64,000 nucleotides of DNA, taken from assembly GCF_014337195.1 (NCBI RefSeq), contig NZ_CP060634.1, positions 1,612,001-1,676,000 on the forward strand, given 5' to 3'. The notes beneath the pieces are model-generated. The model was not told where the DNA came from, ran no database searches, and saw nothing but the letters and a program-made list of their open reading frames with translations. Of this stretch, positions 34,443-42,626 are shown one piece after another. The stretch's first letter is position 1. Each line of letters starts with the position of its first letter. The position numbers and the translations under genes are program-made. The DNA comes from Qiania dongpingensis. Its GTDB lineage: Bacteria > Bacillota > Clostridia > Lachnospirales > Lachnospiraceae.

Positions 34443-35435
34443 ATGGCAAAACCTAAAATTCTTGTGGTAGGCAGTTTCGTCATGGATCAGATCGCCACAA
34501 CCGAAGTGTTCCCCAGAGAAGGACAGACCGTTTTAGGCGGTACCTTTTCCAAAGCCCCCGGCGGCAAGGGTGCAAATCAGGCCGTCCAGATGGCCCGCCT
34601 GGGCGCCGACGTCACAATGGTCGGAAAGCTGGGCCGTGACAGCAACGGCGAGGACATGGTAAAAACCTGTAAAGAGGCCGGCATTCATACGGAATATATC
34701 CTGTATGATGACAAGCTGCCCTCTGGCTGCAGTGTCATCATCCTGGAGGAGGCCCCTGGAAAGCAGACCGTGAACCGAATCATCGTTCTGTCGGGCTCCA
34801 ACATGAGCATCACTCCCGATGACATCGCGTTCTTAAAGGAACAGATCGCAGAATATGACCTGGTGGTCCTTCAGCTGGAGATTCCCATGGAGATCAATGA
34901 GCTGGTAGCCTCTTATGCCTACGCAAAGGGAGTGCCTGTCATGCTGAATTCCGCTCCCAGCGCGCCTTTATCCGATGAGCTATTTTCTCATTTGACCTAT
35001 ATCTCACCCAATGAGCATGAGGCCTGCGATATGGTCGGCATTCAGATCAGCCACTCCGGCAAAGACGTAAACATGGAAGAAGCCAAAGCTGCTACTGCCG
35101 CTCTGAAAGCCAAGGGTGTGAAAAATGTGCTGATCACCCTCGGAGAATCGGGAGCCGTGCTTGACACTGAAAAAGACGGGTTCTTCTACAGCCCCTGTGT
35201 ATCCGGCATTATGGCAGTGGATCCCACCGCTGCCGGCGATTCCTTTGTAGGCGCGCTGTCCGTTGGGCTCTGCTGCGGCTGGGGCTATGAAGAGACACTT
35301 AAATTTGCCAACCACACGGCGGCTCTCACCGTATCGGGCATGGGCGCGATGCCTTCTCTGCCCACACTGGACAAGGTAGAAAACTTCATGCGTGAAAAAG
35401 CCGGTTCTGCCCCGGATACATCCGTATTGAAATAG
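34443..35435 (+). CDS. PfkB-family sugar kinase (ribokinase-like)
   Basis: A 330-residue ATP-dependent sugar kinase. N-terminal GSFVMDQIATTEVFPREGQ and GGKGANQAVQMARLGADV are ribokinase-like; the C-terminal anion hole and catalytic Asp are in DPTAAGDSFVGAL, where the usual T-G-A-G-D reads T-A-A-G-D. A ribose- or ketopentose-type substrate is likely given its partners. First gene of a three-gene operon (30 and 29 base gaps) with a SIS isomerase and an RbsD/FucU pyranase; no transporter is attached. The ATG follows GGAAGGAG. Confidence 0.9.
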   Translation: MAKPKILVVGSFVMDQIATTEVFPREGQTVLGGTFSKAPGGKGANQAVQMARLGADVTMVGKLGRDSNGEDMVKTCKEAGIHTEYILYDDKLPSGCSVIILEEAPGKQTVNRIIVLSGSNMSITPDDIAFLKEQIAEYDLVVLQLEIPMEINELVASYAYAKGVPVMLNSAPSAPLSDELFSHLTYISPNEHEACDMVGIQISHSGKDVNMEEAKAATAALKAKGVKNVLITLGESGAVLDTEKDGFFYSPCVSGIMAVDPTAAGDSFVGALSVGLCCGWGYEETLKFANHTAALTVSGMGAMPSLPTLDKVENFMREKAGSAPDTSVLK

Positions 35436-35464
35436 ATCATCCCATATGACAGGAGGAATTATAT

Positions 35465-36076
35465 ATGGAAGCAAAATGCAAAGAATCTTATGACTTTTTC
35501 CTGGATACTGTAAAAACGGATCTGAGCGACTTTATTGACCATATGGATTACTCAGAGATCGAATCCGCCGCTGAACTGATCGTTGAAGCTCAGAAAAACG
35601 GCAACAGGGTCCATGTCTCCGGTATCGGCAAGCCCGGGCATATTTCCGGATATATCGCATCCCTGATGTCCTCTACCGGAAACCCCACCTACTTTCTGCA
35701 CGGCACCGAGGCCGTCCATGGCTCCTGCGGTCAGCTGGTGCCCGGCGATGTGGTGATCTTTATTTCCAACAGCGGCGAGACCGCAGAAATGCGCTCCACT
35801 GTCCTGGCAGTTAAAAATAATGGCTGCAAGGTCATAGGCGTCAGCGGCAATTCTGAATCCTGGCTCGCCAGAGAAAGCGCCGTCCATCTGTTTGCCGGCG
35901 TCAAAAAAGAAGGCGGTCCGATGGGACGCGCTCCCCGTATGTCCATCCTGGCGGAAACTCTCGTGCTCCAGGCGCTGAGTGTAGTGCTCCAGGCTCAAAA
36001 GGACGTGGCTCCCCAACAGTACGTGAAGTGGCATCCCGGCGGCGCGCTGGGCAAGCTTCGGGACGATGAAAAATAA
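35465..36076 (+). CDS. SIS-domain sugar-phosphate isomerase
   Basis: A 203-residue single SIS domain. The sugar-phosphate binding stretch VSGIGKPGHISGYIASLMSS, the active-site region GEAVHG-like GTEAVHGSCG, FISNSGETAEM and the C-terminal KWHPGGALGKL resemble arabinose 5-phosphate isomerases (KdsD/KpsF), but the CBS domains of those proteins are missing. An aldose/ketose phosphate isomerase is the best guess. Second gene of the operon, with a GGAGG ribosome site. Confidence 0.88.
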   Translation: MEAKCKESYDFFLDTVKTDLSDFIDHMDYSEIESAAELIVEAQKNGNRVHVSGIGKPGHISGYIASLMSSTGNPTYFLHGTEAVHGSCGQLVPGDVVIFISNSGETAEMRSTVLAVKNNGCKVIGVSGNSESWLARESAVHLFAGVKKEGGPMGRAPRMSILAETLVLQALSVVLQAQKDVAPQQYVKWHPGGALGKLRDDEK

Positions 36077-36105
36077 GTTTAATTTATAAAAAGAGGAGGG
36101 TTTTT

Positions 36106-36510
36106 ATGCTTACAACAAAATGTATTCACCCCGGCATCATGAAGGCGCTGTCGCTGTGCGGCCATGGAAGCAAGGTGCTCATCGCCGACGGCAATTATCC
36201 CCTGGCTGAAAAAAGCGGGAACGCGGAAAAGATTTATCTGGGCCTGACCCCTGGGCTCCCTACTGTGACCGATGTACTGAAGGCTGTCCACTCCGTCGTA
36301 GAAATTGAAAAAGCAGAGGTGATGGTTCCCGGAGACGGCACTGTCCCCGAAATCTTTGACGAATTCAAACAGGAGCTGGGCCTCGAGCTGAGCGGCGTAG
36401 GGCGTTTTGAATTCTATGATGTCTGCTGCGAGCCTGATGTGGTATTGGCAATCTCCACAGGAGAAAAAAGGGTATTTGCCAACATCCTGCTGACCATCGG
36501 CTGCGCTTGA
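36106..36510 (+). CDS. RbsD/FucU family sugar mutarotase (pyranase)
   Basis: Interconverts ring forms of a free sugar so that the kinase or transporter can use it. The 134-residue protein has CIHPGIMKALSLCGHGSKVLIADGNYP, split here as HPGIMKAL, GHGSKVLIADGNYP, and the C-terminal GEKRVFANILLTIG. The catalytic His (GHG) and Asp are intact. The sequence is nearer FucU than RbsD in places (CCEPDVVLAISTGE). A free sugar substrate suggests that the operon's sugar enters unphosphorylated through a transporter elsewhere. Confidence 0.93.
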   Translation: MLTTKCIHPGIMKALSLCGHGSKVLIADGNYPLAEKSGNAEKIYLGLTPGLPTVTDVLKAVHSVVEIEKAEVMVPGDGTVPEIFDEFKQELGLELSGVGRFEFYDVCCEPDVVLAISTGEKRVFANILLTIGCA

Positions 36511-36528
36511 TCTGCTATTTTATTCATT

Positions 36529-36572
36529 CGGCATACTTTTCTGTCAACCGGCAAAAAGTATGCCGTTTTTTT
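36529..36572 (+). terminator. Terminator of the ribokinase/SIS/RbsD operon
   Basis: CGGCATACTTTT at 36529-36540 pairs with AAAAGTATGCCG at 36554-36565, followed by seven Ts. Confidence 0.92.
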
Positions 36573-36583
36573 CCAATATTTAG

Positions 36584-36612
36584 TTGACAACCACAATACG
36601 GTATGGTATATT
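36584..36612 (+). promoter_or_regulatory. Rubrerythrin promoter
   Basis: TTGACA, 17-base spacer, TATATT. Confidence 0.8.
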
Positions 36613-36620
36613 AAATCCAG

Positions 36621-36640
36621 TAATAATTACTATTATTGTA
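36621..36640. promoter_or_regulatory. Candidate PerR/Fur-type operator
   Basis: TAATAATTACTATTATTGTA contains the inverted repeat AATAAT-TACT-ATTATT right at the transcription start. Its A/T-rich symmetry matches Fur-superfamily boxes, and rubrerythrin is a common PerR target. Confidence 0.5.
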
Positions 36641-36667
36641 AATTCAAACTTTAGAGGAGGTAGTTAC

Positions 36668-37204
36668 ATGTCCAAGTACGCAGGAACAAAAACAGAGAAA
36701 AACTTGATAGAAGCTTTTGCAGGAGAATCTCAGGCCAGAAATAAATATACATTTTACGCATCCGCTGCTAAAAAAGCCGGTTATGAGCAGATGGCCGCTC
36801 TGTTCCAGGAAACCGCAGACCAGGAAAAAGAACACGCTAAAATCTGGTTTAAGGAATTCCACGGAATCGGAAATCCCGAAGAAAACCTGGCAGACGCCGC
36901 CGCCGGTGAGCATGACGAGTGGACCGACATGTATAAACGCATGGCAAAGGAAGCAAGAGAAGAAGGCTTTGAAGAACTGGCTTTCAAGTTTGACAAGATC
37001 GCCAGCGTTGAAGCTGCCCATGAAGCGCGCTATAACAAGCTTTTGGAAAGCCTGAAAGCTGACAAGACCTTTAAGGGTGATGCTCCTAAGGGCTGGAAGT
37101 GCCGCAACTGCGGGTATATCCATTACGGTGAGGAAGCTCCCGACGTATGCCCTGCCTGCGCGCATCCCAAGGCTTATTTTGAACGAAAAGTAGAAAACTA
37201 TTAA
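36668..37204 (+). CDS. Rubrerythrin
   Basis: A 178-residue peroxide-scavenging protein of anaerobes. The diiron four-helix domain (EAFAGESQARNKYTFYA; ETADQEKEHAKIWFKE; ASVEAAHEARY) supplies Glu and His ligands, and the C-terminal rubredoxin-like domain has CRNCGYIH ... CPACAHPKAYF for one iron. The ATG at 36668 follows AGAGGAGG; a longer frame overlaps the promoter and is wrong. Promoter and operator suggest induction by peroxide through PerR. Monocistronic, with a terminator at 37233. Confidence 0.97.
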   Translation: MSKYAGTKTEKNLIEAFAGESQARNKYTFYASAAKKAGYEQMAALFQETADQEKEHAKIWFKEFHGIGNPEENLADAAAGEHDEWTDMYKRMAKEAREEGFEELAFKFDKIASVEAAHEARYNKLLESLKADKTFKGDAPKGWKCRNCGYIHYGEEAPDVCPACAHPKAYFERKVENY

Positions 37205-37232
37205 TGGAGGCCGGCTCCGCCGGCAAGCTTTC

Positions 37233-37271
37233 ATACAGCGCTGAACCGTCATCTGATGTTCAGCGCTGTAT
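37233..37271 (+). terminator. Terminator of rubrerythrin
   Basis: A perfect 14-bp stem (ATACAGCGCTGAAC and complement) with an 11-base loop; the following run is TATTATTG, so the T tract is poor. Confidence 0.7.
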
Positions 37272-37323
37272 TATTGTTCCCCGGGCCGGATTTATTTTTT
37301 TGTTAAAAGAAAGAGGTATATTT

Positions 37324-37842
37324 ATGTCCTGGTATTTTATGATGGATACTTATATTGAAACAGAACGTTTGGAGCTCATCCCTTTAACGGCGCCTCTGTT
37401 AAAACTGTGGGTGGAAGATCTTTCTGGGCTTGAAGCTGAACTTAATTGTTCCTATGAAGCGGAGCCGATGGAGGGATTCTTCCTGGATATCGTAAAGGTA
37501 CAGTTAGAAATCACACAAAATGATCCGGACAATTATTTATGGCACAGCTTCTGGCTTCTGATCCGAAAGACCAGCAGAACCGTTGTCGGGGCCGCTGATT
37601 TCAAGGATATTCCCAATGAAAATAAAGAAGTGGAAATCGGCTACGGCCTGGGAAAGGCATTTGAACATTACGGATATATGACAGAAGCCGTACAGGCAAT
37701 GTGTGACTGGGCGCTGAAGCAGAAGGGAGTATCACATGTGACCGCCGAAACAGACCTGGACGGTTTTGCTTCACAGCGGATTCTGCAAAGATGTGGTTTT
37801 AAGGAAGTAAAACGAGGAGAAACAATCTGGTGGAAATTGTGA
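37324..37842 (+). CDS. GNAT-family N-acetyltransferase
   Basis: A 172-residue acetyltransferase of the RimJ/RimL-like type. ETERLELIPLTA opens the fold, VEIGYGLGKAFEHYGYMTEAVQAM carries the acetyl-CoA segment (the Q/RxxGxG/A loop is degenerate, reading GKAFEHYG), and the C-terminal NxxSxRxLxRxGF motif reads GFASQRILQRCGFKEV. The ATG at 37324 follows GAGGT. Substrate unknown. It stands alone upstream of the WYL regulator. Confidence 0.9.
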   Translation: MSWYFMMDTYIETERLELIPLTAPLLKLWVEDLSGLEAELNCSYEAEPMEGFFLDIVKVQLEITQNDPDNYLWHSFWLLIRKTSRTVVGAADFKDIPNENKEVEIGYGLGKAFEHYGYMTEAVQAMCDWALKQKGVSHVTAETDLDGFASQRILQRCGFKEVKRGETIWWKL

Positions 37843-37926
37843 CAAATATATTTTTATTTTAAACCAGACATAGAGTTGTCATGGTTTGTGTTTTATCATA
37901 ATAGTGTCAATAAACGGAGGATTCCC

Positions 37927-38847
37927 ATGAAAATAGACCGACTGATCGGCATCATCACTCTGCTCCTGCAAAAAGGCCAGATGACCGCCCCGGAACTGGC
38001 GGAACGATTCGAGGTTTCCCGAAGGACCATCAGCCGGGATATCGAAACCCTTTGCCAAGCGGGCATCCCTCTCTCCACGGCCCAAGGACGGGCCGGGGGC
38101 ATCTTCATTATGGATGGCTACTCCATAGACAGGACTTATCTCACCTCCAGAGAACTGCAGGCCATCTTTGCAGGGCTTCGCGGCCTGGATAATGCCGCGG
38201 GTACGGACCAGTACCGGCAGCTGATTGAGAAGCTGTCCCTTAAAGACAGTTCTTTACTGGCAGATACCAATCACATTTTGATCGACCTATCCTCCTCCGG
38301 CAGCTCCGCTCTGGGTTCTAAGATTCAATTGATTCAGGATGCCATTGACAGACACTGCCCCATAGCATTTGAATACTTCGCGCCTGCCGGTGACAGCTCC
38401 CGCCGGATCGAACCCTATCTTCTGATGTTTCAGTGGGCCTCCTGGTACGTTTGGGGATACTGCAGGGATAAAAAGGATTTCCGTATGTTCAAGCTAAACC
38501 GCCTCTCCGGCCTTCACATGCTGAACGAACCTTTTGTTCCGAGAAAGACTCCTCCTGTCCATTCCTTGTCCACGCCTGTCCCGCATGGGGAGATTCCCGT
38601 ATCAGCCATAATCGAGCCTGAGATGAAATGGCGCCTGATGGAAGATTTCGGTGCAGAGAGCTTTACCCTCCGTCCCGATGGAAAGCTTTTGTTCCAGTTT
38701 GATTTTCCCGGCGAGGAAGCGGCGGTCAGCTGGATACTCTCTTTCAGCGATAAAGCGGAGCTGGTAAAGCCGGCCGGCATCCGGAGAAAAATCAAGACAC
38801 TTTTCGAGAATATCTGTGCTAAATATACTGATCAGGACGTGTATTAA
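37927..38847 (+). CDS. HTH-WYL transcriptional regulator (YafY-like)
   Basis: A 306-residue regulator. The N-terminal HTH_11 domain (MTAPELAERFEVSRRTISRDIETL) binds DNA; the WYL domain (~135-215; QWASWYVWGYCRDKKDFRMFKLNR) senses a ligand; a WCX-type C-terminal part follows. The ATG at 37927 follows CGGAGG. In Firmicutes such regulators are often directly followed by a GyrI-like gene; here the GyrI-like gene follows too, but about 800 bases of repeat DNA lie between. Confidence 0.93.
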   Translation: MKIDRLIGIITLLLQKGQMTAPELAERFEVSRRTISRDIETLCQAGIPLSTAQGRAGGIFIMDGYSIDRTYLTSRELQAIFAGLRGLDNAAGTDQYRQLIEKLSLKDSSLLADTNHILIDLSSSGSSALGSKIQLIQDAIDRHCPIAFEYFAPAGDSSRRIEPYLLMFQWASWYVWGYCRDKKDFRMFKLNRLSGLHMLNEPFVPRKTPPVHSLSTPVPHGEIPVSAIIEPEMKWRLMEDFGAESFTLRPDGKLLFQFDFPGEEAAVSWILSFSDKAELVKPAGIRRKIKTLFENICAKYTDQDVY

Positions 38848-38850
38848 AGG

Positions 38851-38864
38851 ATACCCCTGGGTAT
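38851..38864. repeat. Remnant of the small REP-like element
   Basis: ATACCC-CT-GGGTAT: the two ends of the small element joined without its middle. It starts four bases after the WYL gene stop and leads directly into the large repeat, as copy A does at 17157. Confidence 0.6.
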
Positions 38865-38889
38865 ACCTTTGAATACCTTTTAAATAATA

Positions 38890-39540
38890 TTCTTTGTATG
38901 ATTTAAAGGCAGGAGGAAATCCGATTCCATCCAGGCGGCTCGCTGGCAACCATAACCAGGATCTTTGCGGCCTCCGGTCGGTCCTTTCCAACTGACATGG
39001 ATAAATCGATATTTTTCCATGTCAGATTCCAATAAAAACCTGCATGAGATTCGGTTTTTACCTCCCTGCGGCCGGGAAGATTCTGCTAACGGCTTTGCGG
39101 CGCTCGCCTTACGATGGAATTGGATCGTTCCTCCTGCTCCTTCTCCCGCAGCAAAGTATCTTCCGTTTGTCCCGAAAGCTATTGGGGCGGCCACCGCGGC
39201 CCGCTGCCATAAGGCGCGCGGGCCGTGTGGATATCCGATCCTTTTCTGGAATCTAAGAAATAAAATGTGTCCAGTATAGTGCGGCAGGCAGGGCACCGGC
39301 AGAAAGATTCTGAACCGGCCTAAAGGTGAGCGCCGCAGGGCAGCGGCCGGTGTTCCCCAGGCGGAGGGAGGCAGAAACGGAGATACCGATTCCGTTTCTG
39401 AGCGAACCGGAGACAGGAAATCATAAAGATTTCCCGTCGACATGTGAGCGGTACTCCCGGAGCGGGGATAAAGCGGCCCCTGCATCGCCAGCGAACCGAA
39501 ATCGAGGCGGTCCAGAACTTCTGCCGGTGTTAAACTGAAA
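38890..39540. repeat. Large non-coding dispersed repeat, copy 2
   Basis: About 650 bp, closely similar to copy 1 from end to end. The long minus-strand frame through it is not supported by a ribosome binding site. One arm of the 13-bp stem has a mismatch here (TTTTTCC for TTTATCC), while the GGAAATC / GATTTCC hairpin is complete. It separates the WYL regulator from the GyrI-like gene. The 100 bases after it, up to 39644, show nothing beyond the next gene's leader. Confidence 0.85.
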
Positions 39541-39644
39541 CACAATATGAGCCAGATGATTCCAAAAGTATTATGTATCATTAGCTTACAGGCGCCACCA
39601 CCACTCTGCACTGGCAGATATGCTTCTGCCGGAAAGGATTCAAT

Positions 39645-40301
39645 ATGGATAAAACTGATTACAAAAAAATTTACATGGAACTGTATTTGCCGGGACGTTC
39701 TCCAGTCCTGGTGAATGTACCGCCCATCCCCTTTATTATGATAGACGGTCAGGGAAATCCCAACGACGCAGATGGGGAGTATGCCCAGGCAGTGTCTCTC
39801 CTGTATGCCTTGTCCTACGCCATCAAGATGAACAAAACAGGGGACCATGTTCCAGAAGGCTACTTCGAATATGTCATTCCTCCGCTGGAAGGCTTATGGA
39901 GTTTTCGCGGCACAAAAGAAGCCTTCTCCGGGGACAAGTCGGAATTCATGTGGACTTCCATGATGCGCCAGCCGGATTTTGTCACCCCATCTGTATTCTC
40001 CCAGGCCTGCAGTGCCGTCCAGTCCAAAAAAGGGCTGGATACTTCAAAAGCCCGGCTCTGTACCTGGGAAGAAGGACTCTGCGTACAGTGTATGCACCTC
40101 GGCCCGTATGACGACGAACCTGCTACGCTGCAGAAAATCTACGATTTCTTAAACAGCAGCGGCCTGCTGTCTGACATAAGCAGCAAGCGGAGACATCACG
40201 AGCTTTATCTTTCTGATCCTCGGAGGGCGGCGCCGGAACGAATGAAGACCGTGCTGCGGCTGCCGGTAAGGGAAGCATCCAAACAGTCTGATGCGCTCTG
40301 A
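39645..40301 (+). CDS. GyrI-like small-molecule-binding protein
   Basis: A 218-residue cytoplasmic protein of the GyrI/SbmC-like superfamily (effector-binding fold related to BmrR). Typical segments are FIMIDGQGNPND, QAVSLLYALSYAIKM, PLEGLWS, FMWTSMMRQPDFV, CMHLGPYDDEPATLQKIYDF and HHELYLSDPRR. Members bind drugs or small hydrophobic molecules; some hydrolyse them. It is probably the functional partner of the WYL regulator upstream. The ATG follows GGAAAGGATTCAAT. Confidence 0.9.
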   Translation: MDKTDYKKIYMELYLPGRSPVLVNVPPIPFIMIDGQGNPNDADGEYAQAVSLLYALSYAIKMNKTGDHVPEGYFEYVIPPLEGLWSFRGTKEAFSGDKSEFMWTSMMRQPDFVTPSVFSQACSAVQSKKGLDTSKARLCTWEEGLCVQCMHLGPYDDEPATLQKIYDFLNSSGLLSDISSKRRHHELYLSDPRRAAPERMKTVLRLPVREASKQSDAL

Positions 40302-40397
40302 CCTTTCATTTGTACCGTCCCCTCTCCTGTAATCTGCCTTGCGGTTTTTTTCTTCTTGTTGTATAATCGGGAACAGGATAAGAAGGAAGTGATTTAT

Positions 40398-41225
40398 ATG
40401 GCGGCTTTAACAGCTCCCATCTATAAGGCAATATTCAGCGAGGTGGACGGCGCTCTTCTGTCCTCCTCTCATAAGGTAGGCTCCTTGACAAGGGAGGCCA
40501 TTATCCAGCTTCAGCTGCATGGCGTCCCTTTTATTTTTGTATCCGGACGTTCTCCCCGGACACTGGAAAGCGTGGATGCCTCCATCGGTCTTACTGCGCC
40601 ATATATCTGCTATAATGGCGCGCTTATCCTGGACCAGAATAAGCGTGTCCTCAAAAGCTTTGGATTTCTGCCGAAAAGAGCCATTTCCATTAAAAATTAT
40701 ATCAAACGCTGTTTTCCCGATATCAGCTGCTTCGCATGCAGCTACGACGCATGGATCACAGACGACCCGAATGACGAATGGATCCGCCAGGAAGCCGACA
40801 TCATTCAGGTACCTCCTATTATAAAGCCTCTGTCCTACTATCTTCAGAAGGGACAGCATGTTCACAAGCTCCTCTGTATGGGAGAGCTTTCTCTTCTTGA
40901 TGTTTTGGAGGACGACCTGCGCGTCTGTTTTCCGGAACTTCTGATCTTTAAAACGAAAAAACACTATCTGGAGATCATGTCCCCGGAAGCCAGCGCCTCC
41001 AACGCTATCCGTCTGGTATGCGGCCTATATGGCATTGACCCGTCGGAAACCATAGCCTTCGGCTATAATTCCCGGGATATGGAAATGTTCCGGACCGTGG
41101 GACTCAGTATTGCCATGGGCAATGCCTCAGAGCTGATCAAATCAGCAGCTGACCGCGTCACTCTGGACAATGACCACGACGGAATTTATCACAGTCTGAA
41201 AAAAATCTTTCCGATCATCCATTGA
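40398..41225 (+). CDS. Cof-type HAD protein with degenerate catalytic motifs
   Basis: A 275-residue protein of the Cof/IIB HAD subfamily that normally removes phosphate from sugar phosphates or flavins. The fold is evident (VPFIFVSGRSPRT motif II, CYNGALI, MSPEASASNAIRLVCGLYGI motif III region). Motif I, normally DxDGTL with the Asp nucleophile, reads EVDGALL, and motif IV, normally GDxxND, reads GYNSRD. Loss of the nucleophile and a metal ligand predicts no phosphatase activity. The ATG at 40398 follows AAGGAAG. A sensor or scaffold role is possible, as is decay. Confidence 0.88.
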   Translation: MAALTAPIYKAIFSEVDGALLSSSHKVGSLTREAIIQLQLHGVPFIFVSGRSPRTLESVDASIGLTAPYICYNGALILDQNKRVLKSFGFLPKRAISIKNYIKRCFPDISCFACSYDAWITDDPNDEWIRQEADIIQVPPIIKPLSYYLQKGQHVHKLLCMGELSLLDVLEDDLRVCFPELLIFKTKKHYLEIMSPEASASNAIRLVCGLYGIDPSETIAFGYNSRDMEMFRTVGLSIAMGNASELIKSAADRVTLDNDHDGIYHSLKKIFPIIH

Positions 41226-41325
41226 ATTTTTTAAAACCTATTGACTCCTTTGCATATATGTTGTATTATCGACATATACTTTATGTAGTATCGAAAACTA
41301 CTTGTTGCATCAGGAGGTGTTTTTC

Positions 41326-41997
41326 ATGAAGAATTTAAGACCAAAAGACCCGGGAAGCGCCATAACCCATTTTATCGGCTGGCTTATGGCTGTATTTGCC
41401 GCTCTGCCCCTTTTGATCCGGGCCGCCCAGGCCCCTGACAGAGTCCATATTTTATGCCTGTCCGTCTATGTCGTCAGCATGATACTGCTCTATGGAGCCA
41501 GTACCATATACCACACTTTGGATATATCTCCGAAAGTAAATAAGGTGCTTCGGAAGTTTGACCACATGATGATTTTTATCCTGATAGCCGGAACTTATAC
41601 GCCGATCTGCGTCATCGTCGTAGGCGGGAGTCTCGGCATGTTCCTTCTGGCTCTCATCTGGTCCATTGCCCTGGCCGGCATCCTGATCAAAGCATTTTGG
41701 ATCACCTGCCCCAAATGGTTCTCTTCCGTCCTTTATATCGGCATGGGCTGGGTATGTGTTCTGGCTTTTACCCAGATTTTAAACAATCTGCCTCACGCCG
41801 CGTTTGGATGGCTTCTGGCCGGCGGCATCATCTACACCATAGGAGGCATCATTTATGCCCTGAAGCTTCCTATTTTCAACTCCAGGCATAAAAGCTTCGG
41901 CTCTCATGAAATCTTTCACTTGTTCGTTATGGGCGGCAGTCTCTGCCATTTTATCCTCATGTATCAGTTTGTAGCTTCCATGCCGCTGCTTCCTTAA
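41326..41997 (+). CDS. Hemolysin III family (PAQR-like) membrane protein
   Basis: A 223-residue integral membrane protein with seven predicted helices. Family motifs: SAITHFIGWLMAV, GASTIYHTL (helix with SxxxH), KFDHMMIFILIAGTYTP, and the C-terminal GSHEIFHLFVMGGSLCHF with metal-binding His. The superfamily holds zinc-dependent hydrolases acting on lipids; cytolytic activity is not implied. The ATG at 41326 follows CAGGAGGTG. It overlaps the convergent GIY-YIG gene by four bases. Confidence 0.95.
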   Translation: MKNLRPKDPGSAITHFIGWLMAVFAALPLLIRAAQAPDRVHILCLSVYVVSMILLYGASTIYHTLDISPKVNKVLRKFDHMMIFILIAGTYTPICVIVVGGSLGMFLLALIWSIALAGILIKAFWITCPKWFSSVLYIGMGWVCVLAFTQILNNLPHAAFGWLLAGGIIYTIGGIIYALKLPIFNSRHKSFGSHEIFHLFVMGGSLCHFILMYQFVASMPLLP

Positions 41998-42254
41998 GAC
42001 AGCCCCTTACCTGACGCTATCAGGCGGAGCTTGTCCTTGCGGCTCATCCGCTTGATGGCGTATTCACGGCCCATGGCTTCTTCCTTCGTCCCGAAGGTCT
42101 CATAGTATACCAGCTCCACAGGCCCGCGGCCTCTGGTATACTTGGCGCCATGGCCGGACTGATGGGCGGCGACGCGCTCTTCCAGATGGTTTGTCCATCC
42201 TGTGTAAAGACTCCCGTCTCCGCATTTCAGGATATACGTATAATTTTCACTCAT
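41994..42254 (-). CDS. GIY-YIG nuclease-domain protein (UPF0213/YhbQ-like)
   Basis: An 86-residue single GIY-YIG domain. YTYILKCGDGSLYTGWT holds the paired Tyr-Ile and Tyr-Gly strands, followed by the RVAAHQSGHGAKYT segment with the Arg and His, and Glu in AMGREYAIKRMSR. Small stand-alone members are widespread; DNA cleavage or repair is assumed, not shown. The ATG at 42254 has GGAGAAG upstream; in-frame starts 12 and 45 bases earlier exist. Confidence 0.92.
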   Translation of the reverse strand: MSENYTYILKCGDGSLYTGWTNHLEERVAAHQSGHGAKYTRGRGPVELVYYETFGTKEEAMGREYAIKRMSRKDKLRLIASGKGLS

Positions 42255-42571
42255 TTTCTTCTCCATATGTACTGCTATGTAAGCGTGCGGAATCCGCACG
42301 CTGTCTATTTATATGAAGCATCAGACAATGCCGCCGGACATGCCGGCAGCCGGTATTCTTAAAAGCCATACAGCATTGTTGCATTGTACCTCGGTAAATC
42401 TGTGTCTGACGCCAGTATTTCATACACATCATAGTTTCCCGTATGGCTGTCTTTGATACATCCAATTTTCTACATGGATTCCAGCTCTTCACATTTTCCA
42501 GCTATAATTTATCATATGCACTGTCTGCTTTTTTGTCTATATCTTTTTCTGCTCTTTCGATGTCCATTTTT
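42255..42571. other. Non-coding gap
   Basis: About 315 bases between the GIY-YIG gene and the SPOCS gene terminator. It should hold the GIY-YIG promoter; no clear gene, riboswitch or repeat was seen. Short frames here lack ribosome binding sites. Confidence 0.5.
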
Positions 42572-42614
42572 CTGAAAGCAGAAGGGGACACCTATACGGT
42601 GTCCCGGCTTTCAG
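42572..42614 (-). terminator. Terminator hairpin after the SPOCS/LysM gene
   Basis: Nested stems CTGAAAGC/GCTTTCAG and GGGACACC/GGTGTCCC. No long T run follows. Confidence 0.6.
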
Positions 42615-42626
42615 GCACTTCTTCTT

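Noticed and set aside
42247..42492. 81-codon minus-strand frame in the gap after the GIY-YIG gene
   Set aside because: Cys/Arg/His-rich chance composition, no ribosome site, no recognisable pattern.
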